Below, one piece after another: positions 47,401 to 56,208 of a stretch of DNA of 64,000 nt. The notes below the pieces were generated by a model. The model saw only the letters and a program-made list of their open reading frames with translations, was not told the DNA's origin and did not search any database. The stretch spans positions 356,249,823 through 356,313,822 of the forward strand of contig NC_058524.1 of the NCBI RefSeq assembly GCF_904849725.1, read 5' to 3'. Position 1 is the stretch's first letter; every line of letters starts with the position of its first letter. The position numbers and the translations under genes are program-made. Source of the stretch: Hordeum vulgare subsp. vulgare. Taxonomy: Eukaryota; Streptophyta; Magnoliopsida; Poales; Poaceae.

Positions 47401-49665
47401 AACCAGAAGGCCCTGACAGAGGGGGTGCTGACTCAAAAGAGCTCATTGTTTCATCTTGAACCTCCGTTTCCTGGAACTGAAAACAGGACATGGCTGGATG
47501 AATAACTCATAAAAGCTGAAGAAATTTCTACAATAACAAAGCCAGCCATTATGGTATGGTAATGGTATGTAACAGAACTACAAATAGAACATGACTGATT
47601 GATCGTCACGTGTTGCTCAGGTTCAAGTGTTGGCTCAAATACCAACTGCATTCTCGTTTGCTGTCTAAAAATATATGTTAAACAAGCATACCTCCTCTTT
47701 TTTAGCACCACCTGCACTCTTCTGCACTCTCCTTTCTAACTCAATCAACTCACGTCTCAACTGTTCGAAGCGGCGGATGTCATTTGACTCCATGTCTATT
47801 TGATCCACCTTGGCAGCAGAAGCCTTCCACAAATGGAAAAAAAAAACAGGGAAAACCTATAAGAAATTTAACATGGTGCAAGAAAACATCTTTTGAGATA
47901 AAATTGTTGAAGATAGATATTATTTTCCAGTAATATGTACTTCTTACAAAAACTCATTTGCATAATAGGTGATGATGACTAGAAGCAATGGTGCGGCTGG
48001 CAAGTTTGCTGCTGATGTTAATTGGGCTAGCCCCACGTAATGTCATTGATGGGTAAGGCCTGTGTATGTGTGCTGCCTATTTTTTTCTCTTCTTTTCCAT
48101 GTGTGGGCGGTCAACATGAGTTGGAGACAGATTAGTGGCCAAAATGTGGGCGCATTCTTACGAATAATAAAACATGGGCACTGATATGGTGCGGGGAATG
48201 TAGTCAGAGGTGTGAACATGTGTGAGGCTGTGTGGTGACTGCGTGCTGTCCCAGTACTAGCAAAGCTGTGTCACACACACCCATTGCGGCAGCTCAATCA
48301 CCAACCCGGCGACCCCACAAACCATAGAGGAGAATCACGCTTGTTGTGCTGATCCACAGCTTGTTGTGCAGCAAACCCATGCAGAGAAATGTAACGAAGA
48401 TAATGCAGAAATTCATACATCCTGATCCAAAGCTTGCTGTGCTGGCACAATTTTCCTTCCAGAAGTCGTACCAAAAAAATCCCAAAACGGACGACGATTG
48501 TTCTCCATCCTAACATAATAAGAATAAAAAAAAGGAAATCATTTATTTTCACCGCAAATCACCTATCACAACCATAATGGAATTAGTTACAAGAGAATAT
48601 AACCTATTTACTGGTTTTTGTGGTGTTAAAACCTCATTAACCATGCTGCCCATCTTTCCGTGTTCTCCCTCGCCAGCAGGAGGCAACACGCTGCTAATAG
48701 TATCAGCCTAGTCAACCATCAAAAACTTTAGCACATGTATCATGGTTGTGTAAAATCGTTATTGTGTCACCCTATGATATTATTGACTATACAATTGGGG
48801 TTCATGTTTGTGTGCCTTAAATTATGATGGACGCAGAACTAAGTCTGCAAGATTCTGACTATCGGACGAACAAGCGTACCCATTGTCCAAAGTATGCTAG
48901 TAAGAATATTCATCCTGAGTTGGTAATGGAAATATTCAATGTTAAACAGATATATATAACAATTCCAGTTCCAATTTCGATATTTACTTCTGCATGTTTC
49001 TGGAAAACTGCTGAGACAAGCACACCAAAGATAATAATAGATGTGCAAATAGATTTGAAACTGTGCAGTCTGCCATTTAGAGTCATGGAAGTATTACTGG
49101 AATCAACTAAATAACTTCATGTTCATGATATAAACCATATACAATTGCAGCATGTGGAAGGATGGACAAACCTTTTCAAACAAATAAATCATCCCCAGAA
49201 CTAGTCAGAAAGGAGCTCAGGAGCCTAAGCTACTCCTATTGGGAAACCAAAAGAAATGAGATCTAGTGTTCTCTTCAAGAAGTGCAAGTTACAATTAGTC
49301 CTTCATAGCCACCATAGTTGGTGGAATGCACTCCTCAACACTTACCAGTGAAATACCTCAAGAAATCACTGTGATCGCATTACTTGTATGCAAGACTGAC
49401 TATTTTCAAACAGGAAAGTACATGTCTACTGCAGATAATTGCAGTAGAAGAAAAATAGTAAAAATACTAAGCTCACCTCCAGATATTCTGCTTTTGCTCG
49501 AAAGGAAGCCTCAAGAAATTCTGCTTCCTTCTTCAGTCTTCTGATCATTTCTAGATCGGAACATGCAGCCTTTAGATCCTCCTTACCAGAGTTGGAACTG
49601 GAAAGATGCAATTCTTGAAGCAAATTTTCTAACTTAACCAAAGCTTCCTCAACACTTTCAAGTGA
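32183..49665 (-). CDS. LETM1-like protein gene, C-terminal part (8 exons, 339 aa visible)
   Basis: LETM1-family proteins are organellar inner-membrane proteins linked to cation/proton exchange and organelle volume. This plant subfamily is described only as LETM1-like, and its compartment is not certain. Exons in order on the minus strand: 49665-49477, 48707-48604, 48509-48419, 47823-47692, 47476-47339, 46998-46828, 32454-32395, 32317-32183 (stop TAA). All junctions have GT...AG borders and compatible phases; the one split codon joins AG|G between exons 2 and 3. The 339 residues comprise a coiled coil (VEEALVKLENLLQELH), a linker with RPFWDFFGTTSGRKIVPAQQ, a second coiled coil (RRFEQLRRELIELERRVQ) and the LETM1 core, LTDLASVVPIGILMLLP joined to VTAVGHAAILAFIQRYVPSM and IPSTYGPERLDLLRQLEEVK. 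The exon carrying the core is separated from the next by a 14.4-kb transposon-filled intron. Upstream exons are not in view. No internal stop is seen, so it may still be functional. Confidence 0.85.
32702..33191 (-). repeat. 3' LTR of the intronic chromovirus
   Basis: About 490 bp, matching 46354-46792 along its length apart from indels. Its outermost 10 bp (32702-32711) diverge from the other LTR. It carries the last codons and stop of the pol frame just inside its start. Confidence 0.85.
33182..33565 (-). pseudogene. Chromovirus integrase C-terminus with chromodomain
   Basis: The open frame (33394 to 33182) reads VLRARLYRGVWQVLIQWEG, then ASWEDVEAFKCLYIVFQLED, the usual chromodomain core (VLIQWxG, xxATWED) at the end of Gypsy chromovirus integrases. 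Upstream sequence to about 33565 in other frames resembles the preceding integrase tail but is shifted. The stop at 33182-33184 lies about 10 bp inside the 3' LTR, so the family's pol reads into its LTR. The remainder of pol is absent. Confidence 0.75.
33566..33739. other. Unclassified repeat segment, left part
   Basis: Non-coding, with ggtgaaaacctagatcctag. It continues after removal of the Tat element at 41184. The joined sequence resembles a repetitive 3' UTR-like sequence common in Triticeae DNA, which I cannot assign to a family. Confidence 0.45.
33745..34615 (-). repeat. 3' LTR of the Tat Gypsy
   Basis: On the plus strand it starts TGTCGGGGTCAAGGATCTGC and ends CACTGGGCCGAGA before GTAGCCCCCGAA, the complement of the polypurine tract. 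It is collinear with 40403-41178 with many differences, so the insertion is not recent. Confidence 0.88.
34616..34630 (-). other. Polypurine tract of the Tat Gypsy
   Basis: The minus strand reads GGTTCGGGGGCTAC directly before the LTR, the conserved Tat motif. Confidence 0.7.
34900..35268 (+). CDS. Antisense ORF between pol and 3' LTR (aORF-like), 122 aa
   Basis: The ATG at 34900 has a favourable context (GTGGCCATGGCT). The product begins MAPKRKLSAARKGKRTAEEA, is basic with RGRGRG tracts, and ends RTPEDDSFLLPLHNQCSS...GTMS. It runs opposite to the element's gag-pol. A second overlapping frame (to 35156) is open and acidic, ending SESDGSPQNVKSEDEDSD, so the original protein was probably a fusion of both frames broken by a small indel. 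Some Tat elements (maize Grande, Retand-like) are known to carry an extra antisense ORF here. A nuclear or chromatin role from the basic and acidic tracts would be speculation. Confidence 0.5.
   Translation: MAPKRKLSAARKGKRTAEEAEPLEPASARSRGRGRGHASTVAMRVPLEGRTRSTATAAEAAPIPPAGAKVMGAPKTSRVKTRILTRRKRRLGRTPEDDSFLLPLHNQCSSGGRENILYGTMS
35269..36246 (-). mobile_element. Non-coding spacer between Tat pol and the antisense ORF
   Basis: No supported ORF; several overlapping GC-rich ORFs on both strands look like chance. A 34-bp unit around ttccacgagagtgggacgcc is repeated imperfectly at about 36115-36180. Confidence 0.6.
36247..39666 (-). pseudogene. Tat Gypsy pol (RT, RNase H, second RNase H-like, integrase), broken
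   Basis: RT starts near 39666: WIANPVVVAKPHGGNHMCID, then TFITPCKVFCYVCMPFGLKS and AEAYVDDIVIKTR with an intact YVDD box (about 39140). RNase H follows (FERALPFFKLMKRSGPFKW region, about 38880). A second RNase H-like block with GWSMHFDEAFTRQGAGAGVV (about 38080) is the plant-type extra domain found in Tat elements. Integrase shows a zinc-binding HRGYCGHHSTLRTL...CEACQ segment (37330-37170), DILGPF and ITDNDMQFTSG, and ends with EGPFRVTHISWSGATRLE...FYSWPHGYE, without a chromodomain. Stops and frame shifts occur at about 39330, 38920, 38580, 37860, 37110 and 36600. Confidence 0.9.
40004..40339 (-). pseudogene. Tat Gypsy gag N-terminal remnant, 111 aa
   Basis: The ORF begins MDDATARRERTAHRAVSRAR about 60 bp inside the 5' LTR and ends before the gag core. 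Between it and RT (39666) only about 340 bp of unrelated frame remain. The rest of gag and the protease, several kilobases in intact Tat elements, have been deleted. The element could not have been autonomous after that loss. Confidence 0.65.
40403..41178 (-). repeat. 5' LTR of the Tat Gypsy
   Basis: About 776 bp. It starts TGTCGAAGTCTAGGACCTGC on the plus strand after the primer-site motif (40384-40402). It ends CACTGGGCCGATA before the duplicated AGTGA. Confidence 0.88.
41184..42095. other. Unclassified repeat (right part) and GC-rich leader with internal repeats
   Basis: 41184 to about 41580 continues the segment cut at 33740. From about 41590 the sequence is GC-rich. One plus frame reads AEQQLKQLQTVQASAEKK (41661 onward) and resembles a piece of a real protein, but I cannot identify it. 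A 71-81-bp unit (gcctcccgatctgtccgtct) is repeated at 41761 and 41832, with a partial third copy near 41901. The stretch leads into the gag start at 42096. Confidence 0.4.
41761..41935. repeat. Short tandem repeat, 2.5 copies of a 71-81-bp unit
   Basis: CTCGTGGCTGGAGGGAG recurs three times and ggctggagggagcccctcga twice. Confidence 0.7.
42096..43310 (+). pseudogene. Copia gag-only polyprotein (gag with zinc knuckle, no pol)
   Basis: The ATG at 42096 starts MFTASGYVAVPR, then frames shift. The gag core reads YTEFIGFMRIHMRGIRLWGV, ALYLSVVRQEHALQQGDSTV and EFHRVYEFLSRLRKEFEH. A CCHC knuckle CDYCNNDGHIEFHC lies near 43010. The C-terminus LTEQDIMLLKRLLAAS...EQPPSTQSG is followed by RFHAHSGWNWPSPP and a stop, just where protease should start. 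Lesions: a frame shift near 42140, a stop at 42545-42547 and a frame shift near 42730. Much of the 387-codon plus-strand ORF from 42147 is therefore the wrong frame before about 42730. Confidence 0.85.
43311..43888 (+). mobile_element. Non-coding 3' region and polypurine tract of the gag-only Copia
   Basis: No ORF of note. It contains fragments of the lost pol reading (tccgctgccatcat...) and a conserved family stretch (gcgtccaccaaatccgttga to cgactcgaca) also found near 56530, 58310 and 62150. It ends with GCATTTGA and an 11-G run at 43879-43889 that abuts the LTR. Confidence 0.75.
43889..44047 (+). repeat. 3' LTR of the gag-only Copia, about 159 bp
   Basis: It starts GTTAGGAAGTATTAGTATTA and ends TTTCCTAACA. 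Inside, the 36-bp agtattagtctaggagtcct/attagtct segment is duplicated relative to the LTRs at 56637 and 58164. The inverse-orientation LTR at 45382-45541 carries the same duplication, so those two are close relatives. Confidence 0.85.
44048..45541 (-). mobile_element. Second Copia of the same family, inverted and 3'-truncated
   Basis: On the minus strand: LTR 45541-45382, primer site TGGTATCAGAGCC (45381-45369), a GC-rich leader, then from about 44450 to 44051 the conserved 3' region, stopping at gatgtgccatcttct where it meets the other copy's LTR. No gag is recognised. The GC-rich part (44600-45320) is open in several frames (up to 198 codons), including LFVVVHGAAPHRMSGIFVPS. It could hold a captured gene fragment, but I cannot name it. 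Confidence 0.7.
45382..45541 (-). repeat. 5' LTR of the inverted Copia
   Basis: 160 bp, TGTTAGGAAG...CCTAACA on the minus strand, directly followed by a good methionine-tRNA primer site (TGGTATCAGAGCC). Confidence 0.88.
45600..46353 (-). pseudogene. PIF/Harbinger transposase fragment
   Basis: The minus-strand frame reads GGRLLYKDYFKPGPTVPDKK, CMRKPLFLHMVEGVGAHDSY, then after a stop VRMGEST, another stop, RGFPVMFGSVDCMHWEWKNC and ETTIILDSVASRDLSIWHAF. This is the plant transposon protein (PF04827-type) core of Harbinger transposases, with the first catalytic Asp in SVDCMHW. At least three in-frame stops make it a pseudogene. It ends at the inverted Copia LTR (45541) and abuts the intronic retrotransposon's 5' LTR, so neither Harbinger terminus is visible. 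Confidence 0.85.
46354..46792 (-). repeat. 5' LTR of the intronic chromovirus
   Basis: 439 bp, TGTTATGTGGGGGC...TTGTGACA on the minus strand. The duplicated TGTTC lies outside it at 46793-46797. The ORF running from the gene exon into this LTR (46995-46678) is an artefact of reading past the splice donor. Confidence 0.85.
46828..49665 (-). other. LETM1-like exons 5' of the giant intron (six exons)
   Basis: Six exons encode residues from SLESVEEAL to GILMLLP. Acceptors read ttgcag, gactag, gttag, ggaag, ttcag and cacag; donors read gtgagc, gttata, gtatga, gtatgc, gtatga and gtgagt. Exon lengths are 189, 104, 91, 132, 138 and 171 bp. The introns between them are ordinary in size (about 190-770 bp) and without recognised elements. 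Confidence 0.85.
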
Positions 49666-50327
49666 CTGCAACAATTGAAACTAGGATCATCAAACTTTAC
49701 CAAAAGATAGCATTATTCAGGGAGGCGTAACTCCCACTTTGCACCAAGTAGATTGCCACGTGTGGCACACATCACCACTTTTGCAACAATAAACACAAAA
49801 CACCATGGTAGAGGGGTAATAGTGCACTTTGCACCACCTCTGGAACACCGCTGTACAGATCATGTCACTTCTAATTCCTATTCATCCCCTCTGTTCTCTC
49901 CCAAGATTGGCGTGGTCCTCCTTTCTTTCCTCAGCAGCTCCGCCTTGCCCAAGATGAGATTCCATCAACGTTTACGAGTCAACGAGTCGTTCCGAGGTTG
50001 AGACTGGTACACTAAGTGTGAGTAATCGACACTAGTCGCCACTGAAGTTGCGACTCATAGACTAGTCGACACTGAAGTGTAGTCGGCCCTGGAGTTGAGA
50101 CTCATAGACTAGTCTTGACTAGTCCTTGGATTCATAATCCATGGATTCCATAGAGCCTTTCTTCCCTTCTGTTGAGACCTTGCCCTGCTAAGGCTACTAC
50201 ATGAAAAATAGGATGGGGCAGAACTAGAAGGCAAGCCTTACATGTGGGGCCTTGGCTACTGACTCGCAAGTGGTTCACATATGTAGATTCCCTTATAGGC
50301 GATGAGAAGTAGCAGGGAGGTGGTACA
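49666..50327. other. LETM1-like upstream intron or flank; no gene seen
   Basis: It begins with a splice acceptor (minus strand ttgcag before 49665). No further exon was recognised. It contains imperfect repeats of actcatagactagtc (about 50020-50125) and cactttgcacca (about 49735 and 49825). An element may be present but its ends were not found. Confidence 0.4.
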
Positions 50328-50913
50328 TGTTAATGAGTATTAGTATTGGTCTAGGAGTCCGTATTAGGCTATGTGTCCTTCCCTGTACCCTATGTCTTGT
50401 GTAATATACATTATGTTCCTTGGGTTGCATTGATAACATGGTATTAGAGGCTACGGTTAGTGTGTGGTGGGGGCACGTGCAACTCATGCTTTATCCCTGA
50501 TCGATCTCAGTCTCCCCTGTTGGTTCGTGCGCATCTTCTCGCACACCGGTCACGCTAGGTAGCCATCTGATTTGGATCGCCCATCTCCTCCTTGGACTGG
50601 ACTGCTACTTCCTGTACTACCGCTCGTGACGAGGAGCTTGTAGTCCCCAGATTGTCGTTCCCTCCTCTCCCCAGGACGGCTGCTGATGTCAACTTCAAGC
50701 TCCTGGCTGCCACTGCTGTTCACCAGGAGACTGCCCAGTGCGCCACTCCCGCTCCCTGCTGGACCTGCTCGCCGCTGTTTCCTCTGACCACTGGACCTGC
50801 TAGCTGGCACTGAGTCTTTCTCCACCGTTCGCTAAGTCTGCAGTCTGTGGTCCTTTAGCCGCCAAAAGGCTACTCCTATCCAGATCCATTGGCTGTAAAA
50901 AGAAATAGGCACA

Positions 50914-51889
50914 ATGTCGTCTTCGTCGGGATATGTTTCAATCCGTCGTTTTATGGTGATTTTTTGTAGTGTTAATTACACCGACTCTGTCGCCTACATG
51001 CGCATTCGCATGTGTGGTCTTCGTCTCTGGAACTTTCTCTCCGGCGAGATCCCATGTCCTCGCGTCCGGTTGCCCCGGTGAAGCCTACCCCACCAGCACC
51101 ACCTGCTCCTGCCACCAATGCTTCCCAGGCTGATAAATTTGCGGCCAAAGTTATTGATGATGATGCTGTTGTTGTCTACGACCAACAGGTTTCGGACTAC
51201 CAGACAGCTCTAGACACTTATTGTGATGAGTTGGTTGCCTAAGCTCAGTGGTTACTGATGGCGCTCGTTCTGCGCATGTCCTGTGTGCCAGTGTCCTGCC
51301 TCAGTTTTTCTCTGGGTTTGTGGGATTCTCTACAGCCTTCGAGATGTGGACTCACCTTTGTTAGCACTATCAACCCTCCGGTGGCTCTATCTGTCAGTTG
51401 TTCACCAGGAGCATGCACTTCAGCAGGGTGATTCCACCGTCAATGACTTCTATGCTCATAGTTCTTCTATTTGGCATCAGCTTGATTCTCTCTATACTGC
51501 TGGTTGTCGCTCCTGTCGGTGTTGCAAGGCAGCCTGTTCGGACTTGGAGTTTCATCGTGTTTATGAGTTCTTGTCTTGGCTCCATAAGGAGTTTGAGCCG
51601 AGTCGCACCCAACTATTTGTGCGCGTACTTGGTGTCTCTCTTCTAGAGGCCCTCTCTAAGGTCCGTGCTAAGGAGACTCATCTGCATGGCGCTGGTTCGT
51701 TGGAGGTTCCCTCAGTGCTTGTTGATCGCTCACCTGCTTCACCGGCTGATCCTTCCTGCTTCAATGCTCAGCCTTTTATACGTGGTGAGAGACCATCCTC
51801 ATCGCCATTGCAACTACTGCAACAGGGATGGTCACATTGAGTCCAAGTGTTACCAGAAGAAGTGATACCTCTCACGCGGTTCTTCAAAA
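50914..51889 (+). pseudogene. Copia gag, outer copy, first part
   Basis: The ATG at 50914 (MSSSSGYVS) starts the frame. The gag core (QVSDYQTALDTYCDELVA, VHQEHALQQGDSTVNDFYAH, EFHRVYEFLSWLHKEFEP) and a CCHC knuckle (CNYCNRDGHIESKC, about 51808-51850) are recognisable across frame shifts near 50960, 51240 and 51790 and a stop at 51862. It is a parallel of 42096-43310. It is cut at 51889 by insertion of the pol-only Copia. Confidence 0.8.
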
Positions 51890-54800
51890 TGTTATTAGTG
51901 ATGTCTTTTGGCCTTTTGCATTCTAGTCTCTTGGCATCCTTCCGTAGCCTTTTGGCATCCTCATGTATGTGTATATATGTTGGCTTTGGCCTCCTGATAA
52001 TACAAGTTGCTTTCATAACATGGTATTAGAGCCTAGGTTTTCTCCGGCACTGCAACTCGCCTGACGATCGACATTTTTTACATTTTTTTCCAGTGTTCTT
52101 CTCTCGATCGATCTCTTCTAAATCAATCTCTCTGCTGCAATCGATCGATGCCAAGGACATACACTGCCGCTGCTCCCTCTCATCTGCTGTTTTTCTGATC
52201 CAAGTCAGCCAAGACGCCCGCGCTGCCTTTCTGGTTGACATGTCTTCCCCGTCCGCGTCCGTCTCCAGGCCGCCTCAGGCCATCCGCGTCCGCGCTGCCT
52301 CAGGCCGCCCCGCTCCGCCTCAGGCCGTCCGCGTCCGCTCGGCCTTCTCCAAGCCGCTCCGCCTCGGGCCGTTCGCGTCCGCCGGCTCCCCGGTTCCCGC
52401 TGTTGTCCGCGTCCGCCGTCCGTTGGTTCCCGCTGCTGTCTGCGTCCGCTGGTCACTCTACGTCAACTCCTTCGGCAGCTGCACCGCCTCTGCGGGCTCG
52501 TGTTGGTTGTTCTTCAGTGATTCCTCCCACGACTTCTCCACCTGGTGATTGTCGTCCTATGCCGACTTCTCTCGCGGCTTCCGCGCACCACGGAGACCGC
52601 TCTACGTCGACTCCCCAAGTGGCTTCCACATGTGGTTCTACGTCGACTCGCTACTCTCGGTCGACTATACACGCGGCTTTCACGAGTGGTGGCGACTACA
52701 CATCGTCAGCAGATGTTTCTACCTCGATCTCTTCGTCCTTGTCCCTGTCGGCGCGTGAGATTGCGCAACTGTGATGCCTGCTTAATGCTTGGGATTCTTC
52801 ACCGACAGGTTCTACAGCTTTTGTGGTTGACTCTTCTGGCACTGAGAAACCACCATCTACTCATTCAGGTACATCCCCATGGATTCTTGATACTGGAGCG
52901 TCTTTTCATATGACTTATGATTCGTCCACGTTGACCTCTATTCGACCTATTGAATCTCAAGTTCGTGTTCTTACGGCTGATGGCACTCCCCTCCTTATGG
53001 CTAGTCGAGGCACTCTTAGCACTTCTTCATTTCATGTTCCCTCTGTCGCTCATGCTCCTCGACTTACCATGCAGCTCATATCTGGTGGTCAGATTGTTGA
53101 CTCTAGTTGTAGGGTCATTCTCGACATTGATTCGTGTTCTGTTCAAGATCGTCACACGGGAGCTGTACTTGGTGTTGGCCCTCGATGCTCTGATGGACTC
53201 TAGGAGCATGACTGGCTTCGTCTTCCCTCCGCTGCCACCACCGCGGGTCTCGCAACCCCTGTAGCTGCATCTACCAGCTCTTTTCAGCAGTGACATCATC
53301 GTCTTGGCCATTTATGTGGTTCTCGTCTCTCGTCTTTGGTTCATCGCGGTGATCTGGGGTATGTCTCTGGTAACGCTCCATTGGATTGTCTGGGTTGTAG
53401 ACTTGGTAAGCAGATTCAACTGCCCTACCCTCAAAGTGAGTCAATGTCCGAGCGCCCTTTTGATCTCGTTCACTCTGATGTTTGGGGTCCGACTCCCTTC
53501 ACTTCGAAAGGGGGTCATCGCTACTATATTATCTTTATAGACGATTTTTCTCGGTACACTTAGATCTATTTCATGTCTTCTCATAGTGAGGTCTTGTCTA
53601 TATACAAAAAATTAGCTGCCATGGTTCATACCCAGTTTTCCACTCCTATTCGTGTTTTTCGCACAGATTCAGCTGGTGAGTATATCTCTCATGCGCTAAG
53701 AGGATTTCTTGTTGAGCGGGGTACTCTTACTTGGTTCTCTTGCCCCGGTGCTCATGCTCAAAATGGTGTGCTTGAGCGCAAACATCGTCACCTTCTTGAG
53801 ACGGCGCGTGCGATGATGATCGCCGCCTCTCTTCTGCCTCACTTTTGGGTTGAGGCTGTTACAGGGTGGTATTCTTTTCGAGCGTCTTTCTGGTCATCCT
53901 CCTGATTATTCGGCGCTTTGTTTGTTTGGTTGCATTTGCTATGTTTTGCTTTCGCCTCGTGAACGCACCAAACTGACCGCTCAGTTTGTTGAGTGTGTCT
54001 TTCTTGGGTACAGTGATGAGCATAAGGGCTATCGGTGTTGGGATCCTATCGGACGCTGGATGCGTATTTCCCGGGATGTGACTTTTGATGAGTCTCGCCC
54101 CTTCTACCCGCGTCCATCCTCCTTGGCTTTTTCAGCAGAGGACATCTCTTTTCTTACGTTTCCGGATACACCTCCCTCTATGCCCAGTATTCCTATTCCT
54201 CGTCTTGTTGTTGCAGATGTGACGCCGTCCTCTCCTACGGATGCTTCTCCTCCCTCATCTCATGACTCTCCACCTTCATCACCGATATCTTCCCCTTCTC
54301 CACCTTCATCACCGATACCTTCCCCGTCTCCACCTCCAGTGATTCCACCTCTTCCCTCATTTCCTTTCCATTATACTCGTCATCTACGTGTTGTGGATAA
54401 ATGCACTGACATACCGTCTACTTCTGGTGCGTCGTCCTCCTCAACCCAGCCGACTTATGGTCTTCGGGCTCGGCCTTGTCCTCTCCCTGACCGCTACTCT
54501 CCTAGTCGATATGGTCTTTCGGCTGTACTTGAGCCTACCTCTTATCGTGATGCTATTGTTCATCCTTAATGGCAGTTTGCGATGGCGGAGGAACTTGCTG
54601 CTCTTGAGCGCACCGGCACATGGGATCTTGTTTCTCTTCCTCCCGGTGTTCGCCCCATCACTTGTGAGTGGGTCTATAAGGTTAAGACTCGCTCTGATGG
54701 TTCTCTTGCGCGTTACAAAGCTCGTCTTGTGGCTCGTGGCTTTCAGCAAGAGCATGGTTGTGATTACGACGAGTCATTTGCTCCTGTGGCCCATATGACC

Positions 54801-56203
54801 ACTATCCGCACACTTCTCGTTGTGGCCTTTATTCGCCATTGGTCTGTTTCTCCGCTTGATGTTAAGAATGCCTTTCTTAACGGTAGTTGCGCGAGGAGGT
54901 TTATATGCATCCACCATCCGGGTATTCTGTTCCTAATGGCATGGTGTTCCGTCTTCGTCGCTCTCTTTATGGCCTTAAGCAAGCCCCTCGCGCCTGGTTT
55001 GAGCGTTTTGCCTCTGTGGTGACCGCCGCTGGTTTTTCAGCGAGTGCTCATGATTCGGCACTGTTTGTCCACCTTTCAGCTCGTGGGCGCACTCTTCTTC
55101 TTCTATATGTTGATGACATGATCATCACTGGTGACGACCCTGAGTACATTGCCTTTGTCAAGGCCCGTCTCAGTGAGCAGTTTCTTATGTCCGATCTTGG
55201 TCCACTTCGTTACTTTTTTGGGATTGAGGTTTCCTCCACCTCTGATGGCTTTTTTATTTCCCAAGAAAGGTATATCCAGGATCTTCTTACTCGTGCGGCT
55301 CTTAGTGATGAGCGCACTGTTGAGACCCCTATGGAGCTCAATGTTCACCTTCACGCTTCTGATGGTGAGCCCTTGTCTAATCCGACACATTACCGTCATC
55401 TTGTCGAAAGTCTTGTCTATCTCGTTGTCACTCGTCCGTATATCTCCTATCCTATCCATATCTTGAGTCAGTTTGTTTCTTCTCCCACTTCGGTACACTA
55501 TAGTCACCTTCTTCGTGATCTACGATATCTTCGTGGCATGATCTCTCACCGTCTCTTCTTTCCTCGCTCCAGCTCGTTACAGCTCCAGGCTACTCGGATG
55601 CTACGTGTGCTAGTGATCCTACGGATCGCCGTTCACTTTTCTGCTTACTGTGTTTTTCTTGGTGGTTCTCTCGTTGCTTGGAAGACGAAGAAACACACTG
55701 CAGTTTCCCGTTCGAGTGCAAAGGCTGAGTTGCGAGCTATGTCTCTTCTGATGGCAGAGGTGACTTGGTTACGATGGTTATTGGAGGATTTTGGTATTTC
55801 TGTTACTACACCTACCACCCTCTTGTCAGACAATACATGTCCTATCAGTATTGCGCGGGATCCCGTGAAGCATGAGTTACCAAGCATATTGGTGTTGATG
55901 CTTCTTATGTGCACGCTGTTGTGCACGATCATGTTGTTACTCTTTAGTATGTGCCTCCTGAGTTACAGCTAGCAGACTTCTTCACGAAGGCCCAGACTAG
56001 AGCGCAACATGGATTTCATCTTTCCAAACTCAGTGTTGTGGATCCACCATGAGTTTGAGGGGGGTGTTAGAGTTATATTAGTGATGTCTTTTGGCCTTTT
56101 GCATTCTAGTCTCTTGGCATCCTTCTGTAGCCTTTTGGCATCCTCATGTATGTGTATATATGTTGGCTTTGGCCTCCTGATAATACAAGTTGCTTTCATA
56201 ACA
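51890..56203 (+). mobile_element. Pol-only Copia element, 4.3 kb, complete with LTRs and target duplication
   Basis: LTRs 51890-52020 and 56065-56203 both run TGTTA...TTTCATAACA. CAAAA is duplicated at 51885-51889 and 56204-56208. Primer site TGGTATTAGAGCC at 52021-52033; polypurine tract GAGTTTGAGGGGGG before 56065. The LTRs differ by one 8-bp indel and one substitution that I can see. The leader (52034-52822) carries no gag. The element sits inside the gag of the outer copy. Confidence 0.93.
52823..56052 (+). pseudogene. Copia pol without gag (protease, integrase, RT, RNase H), broken
   Basis: It begins EKPPSTHSGTSPWILDTGAS (protease DTGA site, about 52890). Integrase: FDLVHSDVWGPTPF (about 53460), DDFSRYT followed by a stop at about 53563, then FRTDSAGEY (about 53660) and AQNGVLERKHRHLLE. 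RT: RYKARLVARGFQQEHGCDYD (about 54710) and LLYVDDMIITGDD (about 55105) with an intact YVDD. RNase H: AVSRSSAKAELRAMSLLMAE (about 55700). The tail QLADFFTKAQTRAQHGFHLS ends near 56052. The domain order is Copia. Frame shifts or stops near 53200, 53563, 53860, 54567, 54880 and 55880 make it non-functional. Confidence 0.92.
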
Positions 56204-56208
56204 CAAAA

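Noticed and set aside
50006..50140. CRISPR-like short repeats (actcatagactagtc)
   Set aside because: Only a few imperfect repeats without regular spacers, in a plant genome.
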